Shown here: in pieces, positions 1 through 10,752 of the stretch
How positions within the stretch are numbered: position 1 is the first letter of the stretch
Layout: the number at the start of each line of letters is the position of its first letter
DNA from: Thozetella sp. PMI_491
Lineage: Eukaryota; Ascomycota; Sordariomycetes; Chaetosphaeriales; Chaetosphaeriaceae
Assembly (NCBI GenBank): GCA_021432635.1
Contig: MU270087.1
Location: forward strand, 248,001-312,000
Direction of reading: 5' to 3'
Length of the DNA: 64,000 bases
The notes under the pieces: model-generated
Seen by the model: the letters and a program-made list of their open reading frames with translations, nothing else
Databases searched by the model: none
Told to the model about the DNA's origin: nothing
Program-made: the position numbers and the translations under genes

Positions 1-388
1 CTTCTTTCGAGAGGGAGGCCTCGAGGTCTCTCAAGATCCGCCCAACTACCCAGTTCTTGTTTTCGCGGGCGTAGCCAGATCCCAGGTTGATCACCTTGAC
101 GGGGTAGTCCGACGGCGGCAGCAGCCTCCCGTCACCGATGATTTCAACCAGCGCAATGAAGGCGTACGATACCCAGCCGAAAGAAAAGCATACTGGGGTG
201 AAATAAGGAATACCGGTGCCCTGAGCTAGGGCCTTCTGGACTACATCGCCTCCGATTACCATCAGGATCGTCGAGACGTCCGACGGGTCGGCCCATTGTG
301 CCCCCAACGCCTGTGCAAAGTCCTGGGAACCATCGCCGCCACTGCCGCCACCAAGTTGTCTCGGGAACATCGAAAATCTGGAAATCAT
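1..388 (-). CDS. Conserved fungal protein, 3' part cut by the window edge
   Basis: Reading the minus strand from an ATG at 388 gives an open frame that runs off the left end after 129 codons. A second ATG at 370 (Met7) may be the real start, because the next residues are PRQLGGGSGGDG, the usual beginning of a widespread Pezizomycotina protein. The visible part has a Gly-rich start, a segment like GAQWADPSDVSTILMVIGGD, then a hydrophobic stretch (PVCFSFGWVSYAFIALVEII) that could cross a membrane. The function of this family is unknown to me; no catalytic motif is visible. No intron is seen in this part. I recognise the family from memory and have no search to confirm it. The rest of the gene lies left of the window. 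Confidence 0.75.
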   Translation of the reverse strand, partial: MISRFSMFPRQLGGGSGGDGSQDFAQALGAQWADPSDVSTILMVIGGDVVQKALAQGTGIPYFTPVCFSFGWVSYAFIALVEIIGDGRLLPPSDYPVKVINLGSGYARENKNWVVGRILRDLEASLSKE

Positions 389-1246
389 GCCGACGCCCTT
401 TGCCGCGGCTTTGGCGGCCGTTGGAAGGGATCTTCAGACTTGATGGCAACTAGGAACAAACGCCCCAGTCCCGGCGAGTCGAGGAAGGGGGGGACGACTG
501 GGGGCGCGTCTAATATCGAGTGGCTCAGGTGTACTGTAGATCCGAGTTGCTGTAGTTGGGGAGGGTTTTCCTGATTAGGTTATATTATTTAATGATTATT
601 GTTGGAGCAAGGAAGAGAGAGAGCCTAGATAACTGATTCCATCGCTTTGTAGCCAGATGACGAATGACGCGCTCGCGCTACCCGAGTCCACCCCGCAAAA
701 AGCCCTTTAACTACGGCGCGTTCTTCAGCCGCACGCCCGCCCCCCTTGCATTGCCCCACGCCCACGCAGCAATTCGCGCCAAAAGGAGTGCTTGTCATAT
801 AGTAGTACAGGCTCTATTAGTGCCTGAGATAGCAGAGAGGAGGGGGCGCGGGATCGGACTACTTCTATATGCTTTACAGAGCTCCTAAGGGCTCCCAAGA
901 GTTTATGTCGGAGAGATCGGTACAGCAAAGCGGTTATTCACTCACTGTCATCTTGGCCTTCGCAAGCAACAAAAATCTATTCCAATTTCTGCACTTAAGT
1001 AACTAGAGAAAAATTATGCGGAAGACAAAATTGCTCACATCGCACCCAAGAGTAACGGAAGAAATACCAGATACTGTGAGAGAGAAGAAGGCGAATAGAA
1101 AAGGAGGGTTGAGGTGAATAATAGAGTAAAGACGCCACGAAAGCGGGACCATTATAATGCCCTTCAGTCAGACTAGGCGTTGTCCGCCCTAAACCCACCC
1201 GATACTTCTTGACCGGTGCTAGCGACGCGAGATCGAGTCGGGCTGC
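389..1246. other. Intergenic, no gene seen
   Basis: This stretch lies upstream of the left-edge gene and downstream of the transcription-factor pseudogene. Short open frames on both strands have no recognisable domain or splice pattern. It probably contains the promoter of the left-edge gene in its first few hundred bases, including an AT-rich patch near 575-605. Confidence 0.5.
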
Positions 1247-2418
1247 TTACAACGATTCTAGGTTATCCCCCGGTCCCGGCTGGCCATGGAGCATGTCTGG
1301 GAAACCTTGATCTTGGTTATAGGTGGCATACTGAGCGCCGGTGAAGCCCAAGTCGATGTCCAGATTCGAAAACTGCGTCTGAGTCCCCGGAGCGGCCCAT
1401 AGCGGCGGTCCGCGCAGGTAATAACCATCCATGTTCGCGGGGGCCGGGGGGTAACCGCTTAGTGGAACCATGGGCGTGAGGCGGAAGTTGAACCCTGGAG
1501 CATCCCGGACGCCCACATTCATCGTTGCAGGGATCGGGAATGTAGGCTGCCGAGATGGGGCGGAACTGATCACCTGGCTTGTTCGGGAGCTCACGTTGGA
1601 ATGCTGCGTGCCGTTGGTTCTCGACGAGCCACTCGTTGCGGACCCGCCAAGAAGACTCTGGATGAGGCTCCTAGTATTGGACGACGAAACATCGTTCTGC
1701 GCAGAGTGTCTGCGCACAGCGGCATATATCTGGAAGGAAAGCTCTGCAATATCGAGGAGCTGCTGCTCTACATCTCGAATTGCCGCGTTGAGGTAGGGAT
1801 AAGTGCAGACTGGTCAGAGTGAGTATCGACTCGCGTGCACTTCCAACGTAACCTCGATTCGCCATCGCTAGTTTCTGCCGGAGCTCGTGTTTAAGATATC
1901 GGGAACGCTAGCGTGGTATTGTTCCTGGCGGCTACGTGCTCAAGTGAGTCGATTTTGGCTGTCAGCTTTTCGATCGTCGCCGCCAGTGTATTGAGACTGC
2001 TGGCAAGATAGGTCGCGGCATGGGACGTGCGCTGGGATCATTGGCGGTCAATTCAGCAGTGTCGAGTCCTTGTCTACCCTCTAAAGCGCTCTCAAAGGCC
2101 TCTGAGAACTCTCTATTTAATGTCTCCGTGTATCCAGAAAGAGCCCGGACGGCTGCACAAAAGTTTCGCGTATTCACTCGTCTCGCCAAACCTTCAACGG
2201 CTCCGGTCTTAGGGCCCGGCTTGCGTTTTCCCGCATCATACAGACAAGAAATACCTTGCCTTACCGTAAGCAGACGCGCCATGGAATATGAAGATGGCTA
2301 TCAGAGGCATGGATATACTGAGTCTCTTTCATTTGGAGCACGATGGCTTCTCCTTGGAATACTTCTGCTTCCGCTGACCACAGCCGTAGCAGCACGCCCA
2401 GCTTTTCCGAATACAATA
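1247..2418 (-). pseudogene. Zn2Cys6 (Gal4/AflR-type) transcription factor, degenerate
   Basis: The minus strand preserves the family layout with lesions. At 2391-2320 it reads CYGCGQRKQKYSKEKPSCSK, then a TGA stop (2331-2329), then KRL. A 64-nt intron (2318-2255, GTATAT..AAG) joins this to SISCLYDAGKRKPGPKTGAV. The spacing fits C-x2-C-x6-C-x6-C-x2-C-x6-C exactly, but the third Cys is Tyr (TAT, 2361-2359) and the fifth is the stop. Further down are a leucine-rich coiled-coil segment (TLAATIEKLTAKIDSLE, near 1995-1945) in another frame, an AflR-like helical segment (YPYLNAAIRDVEQQLLDIAE, from about 1800) and a Ser/Pro-rich C-terminus ending at 1247. The coiled-coil segment can join the zinc exon in phase through an intron at 2177-2032, but the zinc cluster itself cannot bind two zinc ions. 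The N-terminus is not resolved. Confidence 0.7.
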
Positions 2419-2765
2419 CAGCGTCGAAGGGCAGTGAGGGAGGCATTTCGCAGCAACAATATTCCGAGGTCTTCTCTCATGAAATGCGCGGTGTAACTCA
2501 CGGCGTAGCTTTGACGTATGAGCGAAAAAAACAGGACCAAAGTGTGGCCCGGGAATCGGAATAAGTAAGTTTAAAAATGAATCCGGGCTAACTTACCCCT
2601 TACCCCTCTCGATTCGAGATGCGTAACTATTGCGGGGGAGTTTTCGGCGGTTCCAGATCAGCAGCATGAAGGTAAGTGTGTTGAGAGTAGGCTCAAACGG
2701 TCTATCTGGTAATATTTACTGTATATCTACCTCTTCTTTCAATTAACGGTACTTGATAACTGACG

Positions 2766-5700
2766 CTAAACGCTTGACGTAGTTGGCAAGCTGGGGAAGC
2801 TGACGACGCCATTTGAGGCGTACAGATTAAACTGGCCGGCGCCACCACATTTGGCAGTGCCAGTCGTGGCGGCCCCGACTGAGCCGCTGCAAATATCAGT
2901 GCAGGCGTGAATACCAGTCAGGCTAGTGACACCCGAACTGCCAAAGGACCAGATGCTACCACCATAGCACTCCCGGTGGTACTCTACGTAGACGTACGGC
3001 AAGACTGTCGGTGTCGGCGCTCTCGCCAGCGACTGCGCGTATGCAATGCACAGCTCAGGTGTGACACTGTTGTTCGCAAAGAGTAGTGGCAGTGCGTGTC
3101 CAACCTGTATATCCTTGAAGCAGCCAATGTAACTGTAGGATGTGGTGGCTGTGGCAGTGCTGCTGCTGGTCAAAGGTGTTGCCTGGGATGATGACGTGGT
3201 TGTCGCCGAGACGCTAGAGGGACTACTGCTTGATGCAGATGATGAGAGGCTCAAGGATAGAGACGAAGATGATGTCGAGATCACAACTACAGTGACGGAG
3301 CTAGACAGGGTGGCGAGGCTAGGGTTGTAGTACACGTCCAGTCTAGGATTAGATATTAATTTCGATGAGCACTTTCGACACGTGTTATGGGATCAACGCA
3401 GTGTAGCTAAACTCACCTCGATGATCCGCCGCAGTACTCGCTAGAGTTACCCGCACAGAGAAAGCTACAATCAGTAATCGGCGCTGGAATACTTCCGGCC
3501 TGGAATGAATTTCCGCAATAGCCTAGAAAAGGTCAGCTCCTGTTCAGTGGTGGATGAAGATTCTCAGATATCGGGAATCCCTACACTCTCGGCCGTATTC
3601 TAGCCCGGCGTAGGCGTAACCGCCACACGAGGCCACGCACTGTTCTACTGTCATTCCATTGCTAGCACTAGCTAGCCCGAGCAGTGCGCGAGAATTGGTA
3701 GCTTCCGTGTAACATGATAGCCAGTTGTACCCGCCAACGGACGGAATATGGGCTGGAGCCGATGACGGGGGGTAGAATATAGAATTCTGATAGGTAGAGA
3801 GTCGTGCACCTATAAATAGTACCGGTGAGTCTAAGTCCATCTCGAAATAACCCGGGACTTTTACCTGTTCCACATATCTCTGAGGCATTGCCAGAGCAGG
3901 CAGCATTGCATTGCGATTCGGTGGCTCTTAGCTTTGGGTCCACTATTCAGGTTAGGTTACATGAGGTTCACCAGCCAAGATGGCGAAGAACATACATGTC
4001 CATCCGCAGTAGCACTAGCAGTCGCGTCAGCAAGCAGGACTCTGGCTATCCCCCAAAAATATACATACCTCTCTCCCATATTCAGTACCAAAGTAATTGT
4101 ATCCCGTACAGTTTTGAGCGCAACTCTCGAGCGTCATAGGGTCATAGATAAATTTCGCCGCACCGAATGTCCGGGCTCCGTTGACCAGATCCTGGTAGCA
4201 TCCTATGTAGTTAAAAGGACCAATAGTAGCAGGCTCGTTGGGATTAAGAGTCTGACTTGGGGTGGCAGATGCTGATGAAACTATGGAAGTGGAGGAAGTA
4301 AAAGTAGAAGTAGAAGAAGTCGAAGTGGCTGAAGTAATCGAAGTAGAAGTGGTTGAAGTGACAGAAGTGGAAGAAGTCGAAGTGGTTGAAGTGGCTGAAG
4401 TAATCGAAGTAGAAGTGGTTGAAGCGACAGAGGTGGAAGAGCTGGAAGTGGTTGAACTAGAGGTGGTGGCTGTAGAAGAGGTAGTGGCTGAAGTAGAGGG
4501 TGTGGTTGAAGTGGAGGGAGTGGAAGTGGTTGAAGTGGAGGGAGTGGTTGAAGTGGANNNNNNNNNNNNNNNNNNNNNNNNNNNNNNNNNNNNNNNNNNN
4601 NNNNNNNNNNNNNNNNNNNNNNNNNNNNNNNNNNNNNNNNNNNNNNNNNNNNNNNNNNNNNNNNNNNNNNNNNNNNNNNNNNNNNNNNNNNNNNNNNNNN
4701 NNNNNNNNNNNNNNNNNNNNNNNNNNNNNNNNNNNNNNNNNNNNNNNNNNNNNNNNNNNNNNNNNNNNNNNNNNNNNNNNNNNNNNNNNNNNNNNNNNNN
4801 NNNNNNNNGAAGTGGTTGAAGTGGAGGGAGTGGTTGAAGTGGAAGAAGTGGAGATAAGACTAATCGAAGCGAGAGTAGAAGAAGAGGAAGTGATAGTGGT
4901 CGTGCTTGTAGCTGAAGATGATACAGCACCAAGCGGCCCTCCTACGGCTATGACGACATTATTCCGTGTGACATAAGCCCGATTGTTACCGAATACAGGA
5001 CGATGGAACTTCATGAGCCGACCAGTGGAAGGGAGCTTGATCGGCTGCAGCACTCCACCAACTGGCACAGCATTAAAGGCCACTAGACCCTGATTGACAT
5101 CGGCCATCCAAACCTAAGAGAGTAAGAAGCTAACCCTGGTGTATAAACTCCATTGAAATAACTCACCACACCGGTGTTGACCTGCCCATTGAGGCTGGTG
5201 ACGGTAGGCGTCCCACTACAGGCAAAGCTTGCAGCTGTTTGTCCAGCAAGGATTAACTGAGGCCGGCCTGAGCTGTCGAAGGTGAGCTTGTAGGCGTACA
5301 TGACGCTCGAAGTTGGACAGATGCTTCCCCAAACATTAGACACATTATGTCGGATCAGGGCGGTTTCGAAAGTGGCCTACTTACTATACGTATCCGCCTT
5401 CCAAGGGGTAGCTTCCGACGCCGTTGTAGAAAGTACTGCTGTAGGTCAAGGTTTGCAGAACTGCTCAGTCAGTATAGTGATATCGGTGCACCGAAGATTG
5501 GCCACTGACTAGCGTCTGTACCACCAGCGCCTAAATGAATAGATAAGTTATCTGGCCGGCAGCGGGAATGCATGAGGAGGGGCAACAAACCCATTTTAAA
5601 CCCCCCGAGATTATCGGCATCCATCATGTAGACTGTCCCTGCCTTACTGCCTGTGATGGCCACCCGATTGACACCACCACCGGAGAAGGGAACCGAAGAG

Positions 5701-6917
5701 AGTAACGAAACGGCCGACGAGCCCATGTCGCGGTCACCGCCGTTTAGACTGTCATAGTTGGCTGGAGAAAAGTAGTCCTTCTGGATGAGGACTCCAGAAG
5801 CACTGACACCGAAATTTACGGCGGACTGCTCGAGGGTGCTGACGTAGGTCTTGCCGCTGGCTGGTAGCCCATTTGCGCCGCCGTTTTGACCCGGGCCGAC
5901 TCCGTTGCTGCAACTCAGTTAGCTTCCTACAATAATGAGTGGTCAGGTATGCAACACACCCGGTGGAGAAGAAGACACGCTGGTTGACCAAGTCCGTGGC
6001 GAGAGCCATGCCGGACTGCCAGATGCCGGCCTTGCCACCCTGCTGCGATGTGATAACTGTCGGCTGAGGAGATGGCGCCCCAGGTGAGGCTTCCATGGCC
6101 TGAATATTAGTTACACCGACACCTGCCGTTTTGCTAACGGCAACAAGCATGCCCGAGTAGTTGAAGTTGTCACAATGACCGCCAAATCCAGCAACAATGG
6201 TATTGCCCAGCATAGTCAAGCCGGGACGCTGCAGAACCGTACCCGGCACAAGATATCGCGTAGCGTCGTTGGCAGCATTAAGGCCGCTCAGCGTCAACGG
6301 GAAACCAGCTACATCCACCAGGGATGGGATTTTAACAGCGTACACCCTGTATTCCCCCAGCAACGTTCCTTGTGGCCCTGGTTGGCCATTCATGTACCCT
6401 TTTGCGAAGAAGTACATGATATCCGTTGCAGGGTCGATAATGGGCGTGCCTGTTATGCCGACCGTGTTTGGGATATCTCCACAGCCGCCCGTGTCGACAC
6501 TCGAGAACGGAGCGATGAGGGTGCGGGAGTTCACTAAAGCCCCCGTCATGCCATTCACTACCCGGACAATGTTCTGGTTGGACACTGTGATGACGAGTTC
6601 ACTGGTGGCGCCATTTGGAGTATAGACCAGTGGCTTTGCATAGAAAATTTCGTTTGTGTTGTACGTGCTCTGCCAGCCTATGGTCCAATTGCCAAGCTGG
6701 GTTGGGTCGATATTGTGATTAGGCAGGTATCCTGACTGAGCCGGATCCTGCTTCAACGTTAACCGCACGGTCCAGCACAAACTTGATGCGCTATCCACAG
6801 TATAAGAGTTTGCATACCGCATCTTGTGGTGTGTCAGTTGAAGCAAGCGAGTAAGCCAACCTTGGCATTGCTACCATGCAGATTAAGCGCGGAATCCTCA
6901 TCATGAATGGAGTGGAA
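2766..6917 (-). CDS. Secreted WSC-domain protein with beta-propeller-like N-terminal region
   Basis: Twelve exons join in phase: 6917-6861, 6822-5960, 5907-5591, 5530-5510, 5460-5385, 5323-5167, 5113-4069, 4014-3996, 3942-3865, 3809-3585, 3522-3417 and 3342-2766, about 1180 residues. The first 500 or so residues match a fungal PQQ/quinoprotein-like family (DSALNLHGSNAK, GYLPNHNIDPTQLGNW, VGITGTPIIDPATDIMYFF, GAGGTDA, GVGSYPLEGGY). A long Ser/Thr linker follows, interrupted by Ns. Then come three Cys-rich WSC-type modules (YIGCYQDL..EYGRECYCG; YNWLSCYTEA..EYGRECYCGN; YSYIGCFKDI..). WSC modules bind carbohydrate, so a wall or glycan role is likely. The 5' end is not resolved: 6917 follows a plausible acceptor, and no signal-peptide exon was found upstream. 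Exons of 21 and 19 nt are unusual. Confidence 0.8.
4269..4860. repeat. Ser/Thr-coding minisatellite inside the WSC gene
   Basis: On the plus strand the stretch is built from degenerate units such as GAAGTGGTTGAAGTGGAGG. On the minus strand these encode STSTTPSTST-like and SITSATSTTS-like linker residues, a heavily O-glycosylated stalk in this type of protein. The array is interrupted by an assembly gap. Confidence 0.9.
4558..4808. other. Assembly gap of 251 N inside the Ser/Thr repeat
   Basis: All bases are N. The coding frames on the two sides differ: the left flank holds 489 coding nt back to the exon end and the right flank 305 nt, so the true gap must be 1 modulo 3, but 251 is 2 modulo 3. 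The gap length is therefore probably an estimate, as expected for a collapsed minisatellite. Confidence 0.97.
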
Positions 6918-8152
6918 CTAGCACTAAACGAGTGGCACGAGGGGAGCTCACTAGATCACGTGAGGCCCTAAACGATTGAACTAGTTTGACAACAGGGAAA
7001 GCACACGCTGTTTTAAAATAGATTGCCAAGACGGCATCGTGGGAGACGTTAAATAGATACGCTTCCCCTGGCACCTGTGAGGCAGACCACAAAGTATAGC
7101 GGGCAGGACACACGGCAAAAAAGGGGCCTAATTTGGCCGTAAATAAAGACCCATTTGAGAACTCCCGCCACTTTGTAGTACAATCTGCAAGGATTAAGGT
7201 TCAGCCATAGCCAGCCCGATTAACTACCCCAATTTCTTCGAAATGAAGAGTTCATAATGTTTCCCCTCAGCTGACGGACCATCGCGGGAATCTTCCGTTA
7301 AGGGCTTGCCCTCGGGCATAAGAGCTGAACCAGCGGCAAAAGCATCGTCATTCGTGTGGACTCTCCATTGGCTCGCCGACTAGACTATTGATCATAGCTT
7401 GTAGCCGCACCCAGCCACATAAGGCCACCACCAGTCTAAGTGACGCCAGGACGTAGACTGACCATTAGGTGAAACTGCTATGTTGGCTCCGCGCCAACAC
7501 ACACCAGTGAGCGCGTAAACCCATTTTAGCGCATTTCTACCCTGGCATTTACTTTCAGCTTCCTCAGCCATCAGGACGCTCAAGCAAATGGGAGGGATAT
7601 TCACTCCGTCATTTTTTGGGCCTGGATCGAACGTTTCCGCGGGATAGTTGGTGGCGTGGACCCCTGAATTTCATCTTGGCTTGAACTAATCTACGTTCAA
7701 ATTTCTTTGTGATCATACCCCCGATACATAATAGCTCACGGAACGATTGTCTTGCCAAGAGATGAAACAGTCAGACCTTATATGGCTTTTCAACACTTAG
7801 GGAAGCTTCACCTATACATTCTGACAATTGCGGCACTTATTCAGCAGCATTCCGCTTCCAACAGGTTTAAATTAGGCGCTGACCAGTTTTTGTCAGCCCT
7901 CCACCTATTTGCTACCAAGTCCCGCGTATTGCTTATTGTTACGTAAAGGAGTGCATGTAGAACTAAACCTTAAACGCGAATACACTAGTGGTGTTCCGCA
8001 ATATGAGTTCAGCGATCGAGTTAGTCTGGTAGAATCGAAGGTATCCCAAATCACACTGGTGCACAGCGTCTAGCCATCCTCCGGCATCCCATCGCTGTAC
8101 CAGTCAACAATAGCCCCTTCTCCTACATGGCTCCAAGGCAATTGCCAGGCTC
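6918..8152. other. Intergenic, no gene seen
   Basis: This region lies upstream of the WSC gene and downstream of the small secreted protein. It should hold the missing 5' exon of the WSC gene, but I could not find a signal-peptide exon that splices in phase. Short open frames here show no domain. Confidence 0.4.
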
Positions 8153-8521
8153 TTAGTCCTCATCCGAGTATACGGTGACAACAGCAGCGGTGTAACCCCA
8201 GCAGCTGCAAGCCGAGGCATAGGCAGAGGCGGCTGGTGCAGGGGTCGTGCAATCGGTGGCATAAGCCGGCAAGGTGCCACTGACGGTGTAAGCCGGGTAG
8301 TCTCCGTCATCGTCAATGACAACGGTGGCAGTTTGGAAGGCCGCGCAGTCCGACTGGCGGACTGTCTGAGGCGGCATCTTCCCCGACCGAGTGCCTGTGA
8401 TCTGTCGAGCGCAGTTGTTGGCGTTGCACTTGTCATTGTCCGGCGTCTGACGCTTCAGGCTGTCGGGGACGGCCACGGCGATGGCAGCAAACATGGTGGT
8501 GAGGATAATGGAGCACTTCAT
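8153..8521 (-). CDS. Small secreted protein, 122 residues
   Basis: A single-exon frame starts at the ATG at 8521 and ends with TAA at 8153. The first 18 or so residues (MKCSIILTTMFAAIAVAV) form a signal peptide and are followed by a Lys-Arg pair (LKRQ), a likely Kex2 site. The mature part has a Cys-rich start (DKCNANNCARQITGTR, then SDCAAF) and ends in Ala/Ser/Tyr-rich sequence with CSCWGY and an acidic tail. Such a head is common in secreted fungal proteins of unknown role; the size and composition fit an effector-like or wall-associated protein. A TATA-like element (TATATAAG on the minus strand) lies near 8684-8693, about 165 nt upstream. The function is unknown. Confidence 0.75.
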   Translation of the reverse strand: MKCSIILTTMFAAIAVAVPDSLKRQTPDNDKCNANNCARQITGTRSGKMPPQTVRQSDCAAFQTATVVIDDDGDYPAYTVSGTLPAYATDCTTPAPAASAYASACSCWGYTAAVVTVYSDED

Positions 8522-8683
8522 CTTGTTTTACCGAAGGGAGTTATTTGAACGTTTCAACAATATTCGTTGAAAGGTGAAGGGATATGGATATTGATTCTGG
8601 AGGGTAGTGGTTCTGAACGAGGTAGGTATTGAGTCAGTCTGAGGATGCCAAGAGCTTGGTGAGAGTGTGCGACGGGGGCATAC

Positions 8684-8693
8684 TTATATACTC
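8684..8693 (-). promoter_or_regulatory. TATA-like element of the small secreted protein gene
   Basis: The plus strand reads cttatatact, so the minus strand has AGTATATAAG. It lies about 165 nt upstream of the ATG at 8521, a usual distance for fungal genes with a TATA box and a leader. This is a motif call only. Confidence 0.4.
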
Positions 8694-9829
8694 CTTCGAA
8701 CTCCTCTCGGTCGTCTCTTTCCTTCTGCCTACCTTCGGCGTAGCCTGACCTCGTGGTAACTAGAGACGCCTACGGCGAAGCCCCGATGCCATGCCCCTCT
8801 CTTTCTTGCAATACGAGCCCATCGGTGAAGGTTTCCTTTGCTAACTCAAACTCCTAATGCCTAGCCTATCCAATCCGGGAGAGCACAAGAGGGTATCACA
8901 AAGCTAGTTTCCACGCCACATGATCGAACGGCTGAAAAGGAAGCCGACCTAGTTAGCGCCACGTGTCTAACCTGCTGAAAACAAAGTTGGCCTTGCTTCG
9001 CTATTCCCTCCACGTAGGTAGAGTTTTCCGGCTTCAAGACGGAAGAATCCGAGTATTGTCGCAAGCCATGCATATTGGAGGCTGTTCTAGACCTTTAGCC
9101 TGCCTGAAATGTTTCCAAAGAGTGACGTCTACAATAACTCATGCGGCACGTGTATAATCTGGCCAGTTATATGCCGGCAGGAAGCATCTAAGCAAATTGG
9201 CACTTGATATTATAGTGGGTGTGCCGAAGCACAGGCGGGGTCGTCAATATATAAATAATGGTTGTTGGGTAGTATTACGAGATCTCGGTACTGTAAAACA
9301 AACAAACGTAAAAACAACTGGGTAAAAGGTCCTCTGTATTGGTATATGTCTAGATGTGTGTTCTCTAAGCTAAGTTTACTGCTCGAAAAAGCCCCTAAAT
9401 GGCCCTCAGCCGATCATGTGATCTTCCACACTGGATCGGCTGTGGTCCAATCAGAGCTCGTCAGAGCTCTGGATCCTCCATACTGGATCGAGCAGCGCTA
9501 CGAACCCACGATCCAACAATGGTCACATTAAATAACAGATTTCTTATCCCGCATACCAGTTCTCTCTTATGCCAGACGCTCATTATCTGCTTCGTGTAGC
9601 TGTACGACGAAATTCTTTACCGGTGAGGGTTTAGAAGGATTACTTCGGCGGGCTGCAAGTCCCAAGATCTAGAAGCCATAAATGGAGTGAGCAGATTTAA
9701 AGCCAATTCTGGGGTGATTGAGATAGCAAAAGCTATGTGTACTCGAACCTGACTGGTCAACACCCGAGGCAACTAGTCTTAGAGGCCTTGGCAATTGTGT
9801 TTGTGGCTAATGTAGCTGGGATGGGCGAG
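8694..9829. other. Intergenic, no gene seen
   Basis: Short open frames on both strands carry no domain and no splice pattern. Around 9420-9500 there are short repeats of CAGAGCTC and of CTGGATCG, but they do not form a recognisable element. Confidence 0.4.
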
Positions 9830-10210
9830 TCTTGGCAGTGGAGGTGTTGAATCTATACAAGGAGGCGCCTGTCCTAATTATATGAACTGCTTGCTTGAGG
9901 TTAATAAGACTGCTGGTATTATTGGGCAGGCTGTAGTTGGAATAGGGGATAGAGTTTTTCTCTATATTTTTGGTGAAGCATGTAATAGTATATAGGCTGG
10001 CTTTTTTCTGGTTAATTGTAAATTAATATTGGCTATATCTGGCTCTGGTTGTCTTTAATTACTTATTGCTGGACCTTGACAAAAGTTGCAGCTGTTGGTT
10101 TGTTTTGCTCAACTGTATAGGATTGAAACTTTAAGTTGCTGAAGGAATGAAAAAATTTAATGGTTGTGGTTGAACTGGTTGTATAGGTGGTATCAGTGTC
10201 AGAGCTAAGT
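9830..10210. repeat. GT-skewed, LTR-like remnant (tentative)
   Basis: The plus strand is strongly rich in T and G and poor in C over roughly 370 bp and contains no open frame. At 10188-10196 it reads TGGTATCAG, the first nine bases of the initiator-methionine tRNA primer-binding site of copia-type retroelements. The rest of the usual site (AGC) follows only after a six-base insertion. No second LTR, polyprotein or target-site duplication was found, so this is a weak call. Confidence 0.25.
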
Positions 10211-10383
10211 GATTCGTGATGGGGGAGGCGCTGGCTGCAATATAATCAATGGTACGATGAAAAAAATCATGATGTTATTCTTGCTCGATATTGAACCTTC
10301 GTTGTGTACGCTGTATGTCTCGGGATTGAACTAGAGAATGGACAGGCCATACGAAGGGTGTCGCGCGGTAGCTGATCACCATT

Positions 10384-10752
10384 CTACTGTTGTTCTTTGC
10401 GGTCCTCTTCCTCTCCGCTCTCCTCCTCTTCCGGGTCCTTTCCGTCCTTTCTGAGGTCACCAGTGCCATCGCTAGCCTGTCGCTTTCGCTTTCGAGAGCC
10501 CTCCGGTGCTTGATTCTTCTGCGAACCCAACTGCGTATCCGCTGGTTGGCCTGAGGTACCCGCAGCATTGTCCTGCCAGCTCGCTACCTTCCGACTCGAC
10601 TCTAAGAAGCGCTCATTGTATACTCTGGGAATTACATGTGCTGGAAGGGCACAAACCCCGTTCACAGATGTCCTCCAATCGGGGAGCACCGGATTCCATG
10701 GGTTTTGTTACCTTTTTAACGTATTCAAGATGAGCGGAGTTGGCCCGGAGGT
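10384..10752 (-). CDS. Hypothetical open frame with acidic tail (possible remnant)
   Basis: A minus-strand frame of about 100 codons ends at 10384. It reads NPWNPVLPDWRTSVNG near its start and finishes with a basic patch (SRKRKRQ) followed by an acidic Glu/Lys tail (DPEEEESGEEEDRKEQQ). The composition looks protein-like, but no clear start codon, promoter or splice partner is visible and I recognise no family. It may be the C-terminus of a lost gene or mobile element. I give it low weight. Confidence 0.2.

Noticed and set aside
4262-4819. Plus-strand Val/Glu-rich open frame
   Set aside because: It is the antisense of the Ser/Thr linker of the WSC gene and contains the N gap.
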